A stretch of 64,000 bases of DNA from contig OY829544.1 in NCBI GenBank assembly GCA_963691705.1, forward strand, positions 41,375,917-41,439,916, read 5' to 3'. Position numbers and translations under genes: made by a program. Source of the stretch: Viola odorata. Taxonomy: Eukaryota > Streptophyta > Magnoliopsida > Malpighiales > Violaceae. How positions within the stretch are numbered: position 1 is the first letter of the stretch; each line of letters starts with the position of its first letter. Positions 19,312-31,915 of the stretch are shown piece after piece. The notes beneath the pieces were generated by a model that was not told where the DNA came from, made no database searches, and saw only the letters and a program-made list of their open reading frames with translations.

Positions 19312-22300
19312 ATTAGAAAAAATTATGCTAAATATATAAATATAAACACGATTAAGGTTGTTCCTGGTTTTTTAAAATTTTCTATTAATTAAATATTCTT
19401 ACTCATATCTTACCCTACCTTACTCTAATAGATATGATAGTAAAAATAGGATAATAATTGGTCCGAACATAATTGGTATTCAAAATTACCCCGTTTATTA
19501 TCATTCATACTTTTTAGAAACTAGGTTATTTTGGTTGCGGAATTTATTTCAAAATGTTAAAATATAATATTTATGTAAAAAAGGTATTTCATACAAATAT
19601 ATTTTTGGTATAATATAAAAGTTTTAATAATGTACCCAAAAATATAATTAACATACTTTTTTACTATGGTGTTTAAACTATATTGTAGGCAGTATATTAG
19701 TATTGTTATTGATGTTCTAATGCACGTGTCCACCGAAAAATCTTGTATTAATTCTGAAATAATTAATTTTAAACTCTTACAATTAAAACAACTTTAACTA
19801 AATTAAGTAAATTATTTTTATAAATTTAAATTTAAATGTTTAAAATAATATTTCATATTATTTTTATTTCAGTTCTCCAAAAATTATAAATAATTATGTA
19901 ATTATTTAAAAGCAACCACTAATGAATTTTTCTTTAAAGATTCAAACTCAATAAGTTTAATATTTAATTAAAAATTATGATTTAAGTAAATGCACAAACT
20001 ATTTTTCTTCACGTTTATGTATGAAAAAAAATCACATAATAAGCTAAGGAAAAATAACTCCTTATCATTACAAATTTTAGGAAATAAACTCAAGTAATTT
20101 AATATTTGTGTATATATATTTTTTTAAGAATAATACGTTATAAAAATGATTTCACAATTTTTTTCTTTTTTATTGAAAAATAGTTTGTTGAGGCAAGATA
20201 ATCTCTTGTTTATTTTACATATTTTTTTATAGATTTTTTATTTTTAACTAAAAAGAATTATCACTTTGCACTTTTTTTCTCTCTCTCATATTTCTTTCTT
20301 TCTGGTTCTTATTCTAACAATGGCAATGCATGAAATAGAAAATAACAACAACAATAATAATAATAATTAAAAAAATAGTCTAAAAATAATTGTGATTATA
20401 ATTTAATAAAAGAGAGAATTTTGTTATTGTATTTGTCCTTTATTTTTTTCTTCTTTTCGTAATAATATCATATTTTGTTATATTTTGATAGAAAAAATAT
20501 ATTTTCTCAATCTGTTGGATTAGAATAATAATAGTAGTAATAGTTATTAGTCATGAAACTATTATTACTATTATAAATAAATAAACTATTCCAATTTTAA
20601 AATATTTTTTATTAGATTAGGATGATAATAATGTTAGGATATTTATGTATCTCATCTAATCCATAACTTTTGGTTTTTTTTTTTCTATAACTTATGGTTT
20701 AGAACATGATTTCTTATTTAATTTTCTTAATTATATCAACTTCATCAACATTCATCACTCGCATTAAGAATCCATGAGTGAAATATTCTGTGTACTTTTA
20801 CAGCAGTTTATTAGTTTACACAAAGTTACTCTCATCCATTTGTTATTAATTGAAAAACTAATTTAACTTTAAGGTTTTAAGGACTTTAAGTTTACGATAA
20901 ATATTTATTTAATTACTTTAGGTATAATGATAACTTATAAATTAGTAACTACCTATTAATCAATTTATTTAAATTTTTTTTTATATATGACTCATGCATA
21001 TTGAGTTGCACGATTTTTTTATAGATAGAGGTGGGATTCAGACTTGTGTCATTTAATTTTAATTTTTAATTAAAAGATTCAAAAGGTTACTCATTGTAAC
21101 GATATCTTATCTCAAAATTATTTAAACTTTAACGTTCTAACGACTTTAAGTTTACAATAAATATTTATTTCATATATCTTATATACCTATCGCATGTTAT
21201 CTTGATGACGTAGATCATGTGTTCGATCCATGATATTATAATGATAACTAATAATATAACCAATCTTATTACTTTACCTAGCACATATCTTAGGGTAAAC
21301 TACATAATTTGTTTTATAGTTTCAAAAATCTTTCACTTCAGACACTATAGTTTTAAAACTTACATTAGAAACCCTATAATATCCTAAAACGCTTTAATAT
21401 AAACATTATAAGTGGTTAAAAAATAAAAATAAATGGTAAAAAGTTAAAAAAAACTTATAAATATTGGAGAAAAATGTATAACCATAACTATTTAATGATT
21501 AGATTATAAAATATTAATTTTCAGTATCTCTTTTTAATTATCTAACTTAATCCTTTTATATTTTTCAAACTCATTAATCAACTTTTGCTACTGAATTAAT
21601 TTTAGGAAAAGTTATAAATTCTCTTTTTATTTGTCACTTATAGTTGTTTTATGATTTTCTTAACTTTAAAAATAATTTTTTTCTGAAAAAATAAACCATG
21701 AGCTACCTTCAAATTATATTTAAATAATAAAAATAAAATAAATACTATTACCCCATGTAAAAAAATATTTTATGTACAATATATAATATTTATTTCATAA
21801 AAATAAAATTAATATAAATTATTTTGATAATATATGGATAATATTGTCAATACTTGTAAATAAACTTCTCAATTATTCTCATAAATATTATTCTTTATTT
21901 TACCATAAAATTTATGTTAGAAAAAATATAAATATTACCATTTATTTATCACTTTTATCTAGTTTATGTTTCTTTAACTCTATTAAAATTAATCCCTTTA
22001 CTAAATTAAAATAATAAAATTAAAATATTAAATCAAATAAAGAATATTATTTTTAAAATAATATAATAATACTTAAAATAATTTACATTTAAAAATAGAT
22101 TAACATATATTTTACTCATTGTCCCTGTTTTCCAATTCCATACTTTTAAGGATATTTGTCACATTGTAACTCCACTAGTACATTACATAGATTGATCTCC
22201 CACAACCTCTTTGAATATAGTGAGGAACTTCTTGATAATCAACCAAGGAAATATTTTTATCACCCAAGCCAATTTCACAAAGAATGATAAATTTTAAAAA

Positions 22301-23134
22301 TATATAAAAGTAAAAGTTTACAAGAATAATTTCATAGGAAGATAGTTTCGGTATTTAACATATTTTGGTTCTTCAATAAATTATCTTTCTCTTTTGTATT
22401 TTAGCATTTCGATTATTAAATTATTTAAATAATTTTTTTTGTTAATTATAATTTAATATTATAATGTGAATATTTCATAATATAAAATAACCTTATTTCA
22501 TTTTTCATACTATCAAAAAAATATTTAATATAAATTTAAAGTCTAAATAATTAATTTAATATACACTCATTATTCTTAACTTTAATAGTAAGTAATTAAT
22601 TTTAAAAAATATATATAGTTTATACAAATATAATTTATTTTTGCTAACTTTCTTAACTCACAATACTAAGTATATTTTTCTATGATAAATTATTTACTAA
22701 TTTCAAATTCTTACTAAAAGTTACACATATAATAATTCTTTATTAATTAAATAAATGGTCATTTAATAATAGAAATAAAAGTGCATTACTTAATTGAAAA
22801 ATTAATTTATAAGTTTGTTCACTTTCTAATTTACTATTATTAGTGTTATTTTAAAATATTATTATAAGTTATTCCTATATAATTTTCTAAGAGACTAACG
22901 AATATAGCAGACCCGATTTTCTTTCCACTTTCGCCATATAGGAAATATATAATTTGTTTATTTTAAAGTTTGTGTTGTTGTTGTTGTTTAGCTTGAAATT
23001 GAAAACATCATCTTGTTTTTATCTAAAAAGATATATAAAAAAATCTCAAGAAAATACATTTACGTAATCATTAAAAATATACTCAAAATATTTATTTCGT
23101 AACATTTTATTTATTTATTATAAAAAATAAAATA
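19312..23134. other. AT-rich spacer without recognisable genes
   Basis: About 3.8 kb of AT-rich DNA. I see only simple repeats ((AAC)n/(AAT)n at 20,344-20,370; (GTT)n at 22,974-22,990), a small AT hairpin at 20,526-20,575 (AATAGTAATAG-type arms), and a near-repeat of GACTTTAAGTTTACRATAAATATTTATTT at 20,882-20,910 and 21,138-21,166. No gene, RNA or intact transposon is supported. Confidence 0.7.
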
Positions 23135-23139
23135 ATTAT

Positions 23140-24667
23140 TGATCGCGCGTCGAACACATCAAATATAATAGTGAAATAGGTATGGAATTGGGGGTAGAAA
23201 TACAACTTATCACTGTCTACAAGAGTTTGTAAATGATGGTAAGAGGATCGTCCACAGAGACCTCTAGGAGATGTAATTCTTGGTTTGACTTCCTCGTCAC
23301 TGGATTTGGTTTTGGTAGAATCTTAAAATAAAGACAAAATAGAAAGAGGTAAAAATAGTTCAAAGTGGAATTGGCCAAAGGCTTGGCCAAGACAGGGGTC
23401 AAGATTGAAATAAATCTAGTAAAATGGAATTCCAGGTAAGGGTGATATGAGAGCTTGCGTTCTTATGCTTCGATCATAGATTCAAGTATATTCATCTCTT
23501 CGTTCATAGTACTGCTATAGAGTGGAGGTACTCCTGTTCACTCCTGTCTTCCCTCCTTTTCAAATTACCTGGCGGGTACTCCCTTTCCTGATAATCCTAG
23601 CCAAGGGACACCTTGCTGGTTAAAGGGTTTATCCGTTTGACTGCTGTCTTGAATGGCTGTTCACTTCCTCAATGGTATAGGGGAAGACAGTACCTAGGTC
23701 AAGGTGTTTCCCTGTAGAAACCCTAGGTTGTCAATCTGGTCTTGACCTAGATTACTTATTTCTTCTAGTTTGGCGCGAGACTAGTCACCTATTTTGTCTA
23801 GCCGATGGGTACTCCCTTTCCTTCTAGACCGACTGTAACTCTTCTCTACTAGAGCACAAGGATGATCAAACCTTGTCTCTAGTGAGTAAGCGATAGATTA
23901 AGTTCAAGAAATAAATAAATACGAGAGAAGAGATTATTAAGTACGAATTGATCTCACGAATACATAAGAACTTCAACTCATCAACCCTTACCAAGAATGG
24001 ATGTTTAGCTACTCATACTCATAGATAAAAATATGAAAATAATTGATTGCATAAATAAACTAAATCCGAGATTTAAATAAATCCGGAGCAAATTGTATCA
24101 ATGTCGAAGAGGGAGAAAAAGAGAAGAAAGGTTCCGCTCCCTGGACAGAGGTGAACAATGTTCGGCTAAATAGCCCTAAAAACACCTCTGTCCTATTCCA
24201 ACTCTAATCCCTAGAAAATCTCCAAAGAGATAGTCACAATAAATTGTTTGGATAATTTAGGAAATTACAACGCAAATAAAAGAGGGAGATCCCGTGCGGG
24301 ATTCTTCAAGAGATATGCTTCAGATCCCTCTAGATTTGCGGGACAGCTGCGACTTGCCAGCTGCAAAGCCTAATGCGGGAAGCGGTCCAAACGATCCACG
24401 CTTCTTCCTTTATCGCGAAAGCGTCTTGGCCGCAGGCTTGGCCAAGACGGCTCTGGTGCGCGCCGCTTTGGACGCGGAAATGTCTAGGCCAAGATCCAGG
24501 CCAAGACTCAAGTGAACAGCTTTATCGCACCATAAATCAGATCTTCAATAATTCGCCTCTAGATCAGATCTGCTAAGATATGGGAAATACAAAGATAAAT
24601 CAGTAGTTTTACTGCCCAATAGAACAAGTAAATGGACAATAAAACATGATGAAATGCAATGTAATCA
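23140..24667 (-). repeat. 3' LTR of element E (1,528 bp)
   Basis: On + it starts TGATCGCGCGTCGAAC and ends AATGCAATGTAATCA. It has the same length as the other LTR and aligns throughout with scattered substitutions. It contains three copies of the CTTGGCCAAG doublet (23,371-23,393; 24,423-24,448; 24,482-24,507). Target duplication ATTAT is on its left. Confidence 0.93.
24423..24448. repeat. CTTGGCCAAG palindromic doublet (representative copy)
   Basis: A half-palindrome GTCTTGGCC, a short spacer, then a full palindrome CTTGGCCAAGAC. Other copies in element E: 23,371-23,393; 24,482-24,507; 25,507-25,534; 25,966-25,993; 26,019-26,048; 27,018-27,044; 27,631-27,665; 28,401-28,418 (a perfect 18-bp palindrome CTGTCTTGGCCAAGACAG); 29,142-29,168; 32,208-32,246; 33,133-33,158; 33,193-33,218; 33,555-33,578; 34,625-34,650; 35,099-35,121; 36,153-36,178; 36,212-36,237. 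Confidence 0.85.
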
Positions 24668-24679
24668 AATTCCCCACAC
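24668..24679 (-). promoter_or_regulatory. Polypurine tract of element E
   Basis: GTGTGGGGAATT on the minus strand, directly upstream of the 3' LTR start TGATTACATT. This is the plus-strand priming site; the same block precedes the LTR of element D. Confidence 0.75.
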
Positions 24680-25486
24680 TTAAACTATGCTTGCCCCCAA
24701 GCATAAAGACTCAAAGACTCAAAATAAAAATAAAAACACATCAAAACAGAGCAGACATCATGAACCCCCGGACTTTCTCAATTTCAGGTTGTTTACCCCT
24801 TCACTGGATCTGCCAAGACACTTCACTAAGATATCCAATGCTAGATTAACAAGGAATAATCAATACCCTAAACATACCCCTTCCACATGGTATCAAGACA
24901 CCCCACTAGATTTTATTGATAAGGTATAGGGCAAAGAGTTCACCAAAGATTTGAGTCTCACCGCTGTGTTGTCTATCCAAAAGTGCCTAAAGACCGGTGC
25001 TAATTAAATCACTTTGATAGATTTGTTCTTTTTTCTTTTTCTTTCTATGTCCTAGCATTTTTTCAGACATATCAAGTGTCCTTTGTATTTTTACAGACAC
25101 GGCACATAGACAGAGCTTCTCCTTTTCCGCGGGGACTTCCACCTTTGCTATATCTGTCCTATGACGTTCCAACACCTTCTACTGTCTCACACTTTAGACA
25201 GATAGAACAACACACTCAAATCATGCAGAAAAATACAAATAAAAATCATGCAAATGACAGACTCTAAACTGGACAAACTGATGTAAAAATTAAAACAGAA
25301 AAAACTTGACTCACAATCATCAAAAACCAATCAATATTCACAACAGATTCAAAACAAAAATTAAAACATGAAAGTAAAACTTCCTCCCCACACTTAAAAG
25401 ACACAATGTCCTCATTGTGTGGAGAGACAAATTAAAGACAGAAAAAATAAAAGAAAAGAAAGAAATGACCTAGGGGCAAAAGCAGA
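24680..25486 (-). other. Non-coding region between the extra ORF and 3' LTR of element E
   Basis: About 800 bp without a credible ORF. It contains GAGGACATTGTGTC-type and GCTTGGGGGCAAGCAT blocks shared with element D, which suggests conserved RNA-level function such as packaging or 3' processing. Confidence 0.6.
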
Positions 25487-27303
25487 TCAAGCTGCTGGAG
25501 TCTGGTGATCTTGGCCTGAAGCTTGGCCTAGATCAGAGGTTGGAGGGTCTTTCAGTTTTGGATCTCTTGGAGCAAGAGGTGGCATAGACGGATGCGATGT
25601 CGTTGCTGGCGGTGCTGGTGGTGTGGGATCATCCTCCTCATCAGAGGACTCACTATCGGAGCTCAAATTATCGTACAGATCTCTGAGGTACTTTAGGTGG
25701 ACCTGCAGATGCTGATAGACATGGAGAACGTTGGTCCTGGTGAGTTTCTGTTGCTCAAGGAGGACATCTTGTCGGTCAGAAAGTGTTTTGGCCCAGCGAG
25801 GCACCTCTTCACTGGTGGATGCGGATAAAGGGTCTTGTGCTTTGTCCTGGGGTTTGTCCTGGCCTAGACGGTCCAGGATAATCTTCTGCTGCTCAAGGAT
25901 CAGCGGCTGCCTAGCTTGAAATTCCCTGGCCCATGTTGGAGGTTCATTTATGCTACTGGCTGGGGGATCTTGGCTGGAAGCTTGGCCAAGATCAGCTGCT
26001 GAAGGATTTGGAATAGGAGGATCTTGGCCTATGTCTTGGCCTAGATCCTGGGCAATATTGTCCTCTGCTGTTTCTCCTGGAATTTGTACTGGGCGCAGCT
26101 TGTACTTCCCTTCATTTTTGTTCGAGAAAATGTGCTCCCCTACTGGTGTAAAACCTGTATTACAAGCAACAAACTCTCCGTCCAAATGGAAGTATCCCAT
26201 TTGGTCGAAGGCTCTCAAATCTAGAATTTTGGGGGAACAACATTTATGCAAATCAGCAGTGGCAGGATCCAATTTAGCAGTTTGAATAGCAAGCCAAGTA
26301 ATCAAGGACCCAAAAATCAGTTTTGTAACAGACTCACGAGCATGCAATTGTTGAACCAAATATAAACCTAAGTTGACTCTTTTCTGGTGCAAAATACACC
26401 AAAGCAAAAATAGTTCAGACTTGGCTAAATTTCCAGAAACTTTTGTCTTCCCCGAAAGGTTGATAGACAAAGTCCTATGGAGCATGCGAAGTGCAGGGTT
26501 CATAATTGAGTGTGCCTTAGAATTTCTGTCAAATTTCACCTTAGGGTCACCAGTGACCTCTCTAAAAGCAGAGTTGTTATCCCAATCAGCAGGGTAATCA
26601 AAAATAGCCTCATCACTATATGCAAATCCTAACAAAGAATTGAAAGCATTAATAGATAAGTGGCTCCATTTATCACACAAGCGAAAATTGATCACATCAT
26701 CAGCAGCAAAGTCAGGTTTATCCCTACCCCTAACATACAAGGTGGCCTCATCAAACCAGAAGGATGTGTGAAATTCCAAACAGAGTTCAGTAGATGCATC
26801 ACATTCAACAGACATGAAAGGGATCCAACCAATGGCATACACAAACTCCCTAATCTTATTCCCTAACCCCATTGCATCTAAAAAGTCAAAATCAAGCCTA
26901 GCAAAGGCGGGGATGTCACAGGAATGAAAATCACGCAATTTGGACTTGAGGTCTGGTGTATCAATCTTCAACCAGCCTCTGAGTGTGTGCAGGGGAGGAA
27001 GAGAAGGTACCTTAGCAGTCTTGGCCGGAGTCTTGGCCAAGACTGAAACGTCTTCATCATCCTCAGCATCATCTTCCTCGATCGTCTTCTTCTTCCCTTT
27101 GCTTTTGGCGGTGGAAGGAGTAGCACTGGTTTTGCCCTTCTTAGGGTTTGGGGTGGTGGCGATGAATCTGGGATCCTCGCCGGCTTCTTCGTCGAGGTCT
27201 TTTTGTGGGCCACTTGCTTGAATCGGCCAATAGTCTTCTTTGGTGGTGCAGCCGCGGCTGGTTGCTTCGCCGGAGGCGGCGGGCTCTGATTTGGTGGGTT
27301 CAT
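25487..27303 (-). pseudogene. ATHILA ORF-1-type protein downstream of pol in element E
   Basis: The main open frame (25,487-27,040 and open upstream) carries the ATHILA ORF family core: RLDFDFLDAMGLGNKIREF, a WIPFMSVECDASTELCLEF segment, then RLCDKWSHLSINAFNSLLGF and LFLLWCILHQKRVNLGLYL. Positioned after integrase, it occupies the place of the envelope-like ORF of Athila/Calypso-type elements; no clear signal peptide or membrane anchor is visible. The natural start is probably ATG 27,303 (MNPPNQSPPPPAKQPAA), but that frame is shifted from the core frame somewhere around 27,150-27,200. The C-terminal third holds LGQD-type repeats from the palindromic motif and two related about 22-aa modules (PPTWAREFQARQPLILEQQK and VPRWAKTLSDRQDVLLEQQK), then an acidic Pro-rich tail. 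Confidence 0.75.
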
Positions 27304-27840
27304 GGTTATGGAGCGATTGAGAGTGGGATAATGGTGGGCTTAGAGTTCTAGGTTTTTGAGATTTTTATGCGATTGGGGAAGAAGAAGAAGGAGAAGAGAC
27401 TGTTGCTTTTTAGCTCAAGTGAGGGGCCGAATTTGTTGGTTGCGTGGGTATGGTTGTGTCAGAGTGGGAAGGGAATACACAGGGGTGGTGATTTGTTTTT
27501 CCCACGCTTTCCATAAATTCCAATTAATTACCTTTTGGAATTGTCCGTTCAAAAAGCAATTAAAAACCTTTAAAAGACGGCGCTGACACGTGTCCCACTA
27601 ACTCTCAAAGAGCGGCTCTACTGCAAAACAGTCTAGCCCCAAGGCTTGGCCAAGATCTTGGCCAACCTGCTTCAATTTCCCCACACTTAATTTCCTGCAC
27701 AAAATAAAAAACAACCCAGCGAAATCAAATGTGACAAAAAAATAAAAAATAAATAAAAACTTCCTAAAAATAAAAGAAACAAGGGTTGCCTCCCTTGCAG
27801 CGCCCTTATTTTAAGTCCTAGGCTTGACTCTGAATTTTCT
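27304..27840 (-). other. Intergenic region between pol and the extra ORF in element E
   Basis: Contains the conserved post-pol block (27,780-27,815: GGGTTGCCTCCCTTGCAGCGCCC on +, as two adjoining parts), the TGTGGGGAAATTGAAG purine-rich tract (27,672-27,690, minus) that may be a second polypurine tract, and one palindromic doublet (27,631-27,665). No ORF. Confidence 0.6.
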
Positions 27841-29904
27841 TCACTTGTTTTCTGGTGGCAAGTCCACCTTTTCAGAAATTTTCTCTTCCTGGAAACTTTC
27901 AAAGAATGGCTTCAATCTTTGTCCGTTCACCTTGAGCTCGGCACCTATTTTCTCATTTCTAATATCTACTGCACCATGTGGGTAAATATTAGTAATAACA
28001 AAAGGGCCTTCCCATCTTATTTTTAATTTTCCAGGAAATAACTTAAAACTGGAATTATAAAGAAGAACCTTCTCCCCTGTGTGGAGAGGTTTTCCAATAA
28101 TTCGTTTGTCGTGGTAGGCTTTCATTCTGATTTTGACAAACAGCTGATTTTCATAGGCTTGGTCTCTCAACTCCTCTAGCTCATGGAGTTGTAATTTCCT
28201 TTCTCGCCCAGCTTCGTCATAGCTCAAGTTGCACTTTCGTATAGCCCAATATGCTTTGTGTTGCAACCCTACTGGCAAGTGGCACACCTTCCCATAGACC
28301 AACTTGTAAGGCTTCATCCCAATTGGACCTTTGTAAGTCGTTCTGCAGGCCCACAATACGTCATCTAACCGCTGGCTCCAATCGCGTCTATCTAGGTCTA
28401 CTGTCTTGGCCAAGACAGATTTCACCTCTCTATTCGAAACTTCGGCTTGGCCGTTTGATTGAGGGTGGTAGGCTGTGGACACTCTGTGTGTGATGCCATA
28501 TTTCCTGAAAAGAGAAGATAAAATCTTGTTGCAGAAGTGTGTTCCTCGATCACTAATGATCCCTCGAGGAATTCCAAATCTGTTCAAGATGTTAGATTTA
28601 ATAAAAGAGATAACAGTCCTAGCATCATCATTCTTAGTGGCTTTCGCCTCTATCCATTTCGATACATAATCCACAGCTAAGAGAATATATCTGTTGCCAA
28701 AAGAAGTGGGGAAAGGTCCCATAAAATCTATGCCTCATATATCAAATATTTCACATGAAAGAATAAAATTCATAGGCATTTCATTTCGGGAACTTATATT
28801 CCCTACCTTTTGGCACGCGGGACATGTTTTACAAAATAGAAAACTGTCCTGAAAAACACTAGGCCAATAAAAACCAACCTCTAAGACTTTTAGGGTCGTC
28901 CTTCTTGCTCCAAAATGGCCTCCACATGCTTGAGAATGACAGAATTTAAGGATAGACAAAGTCTCACCTTGAGGTATACACCTTCTAAGTAATTGATCAA
29001 TGCCTAATTTCCATAAATAAGGGTCATCCCAGACATAGTACTTACTGTCATGTTTGACCTTTACTCTCTCATAGGTAGTCATATCACCATAGTGTTTACC
29101 TGTTGCAAGGTAATTTGCAATTTCAGCGTACCATGGGCGCGGGTTTGGCTGAGGGTTTGGCCTAGACTCCGGGCTAGACAGTGCGACTGAAAACAGTTTT
29201 TCGTCAGGAAATTTTACCCTTACTGGTTCCAGGTCTCCTTTTGCTAGGCAGCGGCTAAGGTGGTCTGCAACAAGATTTTCCTTGTCGCTCTTGTCCTTAA
29301 TTTCCAGATTATGCTCCTGCAAAAGAAGAATCCAGCGGATTAGTCTAGGTTTGGCCTCATGCTTGACCAAGAGGTATTTCAAGGCCGCATGGTCAGAAAA
29401 TACAATAATTTTTGTGCCCAATAAATAAGATCTAAATTTTTCCAAGGCAAAAACTATTGCAAAAAGTTCTTTTTCGGTTGTGGTGTAATTTCTTTGGGCA
29501 TCATCTAGCATTTTTGATGCATAATAGATCACGTGCGGATCTTTTCCTTTCTTCTGCCCAAGAACCGCTCCAACAGCAGCGTCACTTGCGTCGCACATCA
29601 GCTCAAATGGCAAGCTCCAATCCGGGGCTTGGATGATCGGTGTTGTTGTCAATCGCTCCTTTAGCTCGTCGAACGACTTCTGACATCCTTCATTGAAGTC
29701 GAACTCTACCTCCTTTTGTAGTAGCTTGCACATTGGTTCAGCTACCTTTGAGAAGTCTTTTATGAACCTACGATAGAAACCTGCATGTCCAAGAAAGCTC
29801 CTAACCTCACGCAAGCATGAGGGGTAAGGCAAGTTCTTGATAGTGTCAATTTTGGCTTGATCAACCTCAATGCCTTTCTTTGAAATCGCATGGCCAAGGA
29901 CAAG
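27841..29904 (-). pseudogene. RNase H and integrase of element E (distal part of pol)
   Basis: The frame enters from the solo LTR junction at 29,904. RNase H catalytic motifs are present (MCDASDAAVGAVLGQ, TEKELFAIVFALEKF, FSDHAALKYLL, VADHLSR). Integrase has the HHCC finger (CHSQACGGHFGARRT..CPACQK) and the DDE residues (GIDFMGPFP, IISDRGTHFC, NGQAEVSNREVKS), and ends at 27,841 with a GPF-like C-terminal domain (KLFPGKLKIRWEGPFVI) and no chromodomain. A single in-frame TGA at 28,735, where the family has Trp, separates RNase H/finger from the catalytic core. The first few codons up to the solo LTR include the RT thumb sequence (GHAISKKGIEVDQAK). Confidence 0.88.
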
Positions 29905-31244
29905 TGATAGAGCATTTTATGTCCCTAATTCTTCCCTCTTTTATGGCCCTTTTTAGATCATGATGCTACTTATGTTGCTCCGTTTATTCACTTTTTGCAG
30001 ATCTGGGCAAATCAAGAGGAAAATACGAAAAGGAACGTTTTCTATCACTTTCTGGATGTATTGGAGCAGCTAGGCCGAGCAGCTGGACGTTCGCGGAAAG
30101 CAGCAGTGTCCTAGCGAGAAAAGGAAACTAGCGCAAGGAAGGAAAAATATCGGATATGCTCAATTAATGCTCCAGAAGTCCCAATCGCAGTAGAAGTCCT
30201 ATGGGGAGTCGAATTCAAGTTAGATTAGGAGTTTAATTTGTAATAGCCATATAAATACTTTAGCAATTAGGTTTTTAAACGACTTTTCACCACCACTGCC
30301 TACGGCAATCTCTGTTTTTCCCTTCAATAAACCGGAGCAGTTGCTCCGGCCGGTAATAATCAGGATTTATTTCTTCTTCATCTCTTTTATTTAATTATGC
30401 AATTTATTTATTTATTTGCTTTTACTTTTAATATGTGTGGCTAAATCTCCCCGTTCTTGGTAAGAGTCGATTGAAGGTTGCAAGGGAAGCCGTGAGGTCA
30501 GATTGTACTTCATAAATTCTGTGTTGGTATCTTCTTGTTCAATAATTAATTGTCAAGTTACCTAGGGTAGTTATTAGCTTGATCACCTAATAATCAAACT
30601 AGAGTAATTACTATCGTCCTTGTAGTTATACCTAACGCGAAGCTGCAGGGTAAAGCAGATAACCATTCTGGTCCTGACTGGAAACCTGGTATCCCCCAGT
30701 TGGATTGAACAAGTCGTTAGGGTAGAGCCTCAAGCGTACCGAGTGTCTCGCCCTAGACGCATCTTACCGCTTCTTCATGGGCATCTGAGTGTTGCCTCCA
30801 TAAGCGTACCTTGGAGGACGGCGGACTGTCAAGGTTAACCCATAAGTGTACCTTGGGATAACTTCTACTACGAAGGTAAGCAGGGGACCTAAGCGTACCT
30901 GGTCCCTATAGTGCGTCTATCAGCTTGGGGTAGACGATGCTTGCGCCAATGACCGGCTGACCGTAAATGCAACCGGATTCATATTCTTACTGAGAACCCT
31001 TGTCTCTTCTGATTTCTTATTACTTCTATTGCTCTTTGCCACTAGTTGTTATTACTTTCGTAGTTAATAATTAGATTAATCAAACAACCATTCCAAACCC
31101 CCTTTCGTTACTTGTTGCTTGGATTATCTAGTTTGTCAAATTGAATTGAGTATTGTTCGATCCTGTTACCATTATACACAATTTATTGTGCATATTGACT
31201 GCAGGTTTTATTATTATTTTTGTATGTGCTTCGACAACACATCA
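29905..31244 (+). repeat. Solo LTR (1,340 bp) inserted in pol of element E
   Basis: Starts TGATAGAGCATTTTATG and ends TCGACAACACATCA, with the 5-bp target duplication ACAAG on both sides (29,900-29,904; 31,245-31,249). The 3' end resembles the LTR ends of D and E (TTCGACrCgc..TCA), and the orientation is + (antisense to pol). It has no internal region, so it is inferred to have arisen by LTR-LTR recombination. Removal of the LTR and one ACAAG leaves the surrounding pol in the same frame. Confidence 0.92.
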
Positions 31245-31252
31245 ACAAGTCC

Positions 31253-31915
31253 TTAGTCTACCATAAAATGGCATTTTTCTAAGTTTAAGACTAAACTTGT
31301 ATCAACACATCTCTTTAAAATATTTTCTAAATTATGTAAGCATTGTTCGAAATCATTACCGTAAACGGTAAAATCATCCATAAACACTTCGATGCTCTTC
31401 TCTACATATTCAGAAAATATACTTACCATGCACCTTTGAAAGGTTGCAGGCGCATTGCATAGCCCAAATGGCATGCGTCGGTAGGCGAACGTTCCAAATG
31501 GGCAAGTGAACGTTGTCTTTTCTTGATCTTCGGGTGCAACGGGGATTTGATGAAACCCCGAGTAGCCGTCCAAGAAGCAATAGTGAGATTTTCCAGTAAG
31601 TCTCTCCACCATTTGTTCGATAAATGGCAATGGGAAATGTTCCTTCCGAGTGACTTGATTCAGCCTTCGGTAGTCAATACATACCCTCCATCCGTTTTGA
31701 ATTCGTGTCGTTCTTTGGGTGCCATCATCTCCTTCGATCACTGTAATTCCAGTTTTCTTAGGAACCACCTGCACAGGAGACACCCAATTACTATCTGAGA
31801 TAGGATAAATAACACCCGAATCTAACAATTTGATTATTTCTTTTTTAACCACTTCCATCATCGGAGGGTTTACTCTCCTCTGGGGTTGCCGAATGGGTTT
31901 CTTATCCTCTTTCAC
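31253..31915 (-). CDS. Reverse transcriptase segment of element E (220 aa ORF)
   Basis: RT fingers and palm: QPQRRVNPPMMEVVKKEI, GWRVCIDYRRLNQVTRKEHFPLPF, FLDGYSGFHQIPVAPEDQEKT, FGLCNAPATFQRCM and the catalytic VFMDDFTVYG. It is bounded upstream by an in-frame TAA at 31,916 and downstream by TAA at 31,253, just before the solo LTR. All are in the single gag-pol frame, so this ORF is a fragment of a polyprotein and not a gene with its own start (the first codon is GTG). Confidence 0.88.
   Translation of the reverse strand: MKEDKKPIRQPQRRVNPPMMEVVKKEIIKLLDSGVIYPISDSNWVSPVQVVPKKTGITVIEGDDGTQRTTRIQNGWRVCIDYRRLNQVTRKEHFPLPFIEQMVERLTGKSHYCFLDGYSGFHQIPVAPEDQEKTTFTCPFGTFAYRRMPFGLCNAPATFQRCMVSIFSEYVEKSIEVFMDDFTVYGNDFEQCLHNLENILKRCVDTSLVLNLEKCHFMVD

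Noticed and set aside
24294..24576. Plus-strand ORFs in the LTR of element E, present in both LTRs
   Set aside because: Identical context in both LTRs and no family resemblance; the Arg/Pro/Leu-rich peptides come from the CTTGGCC repeats.
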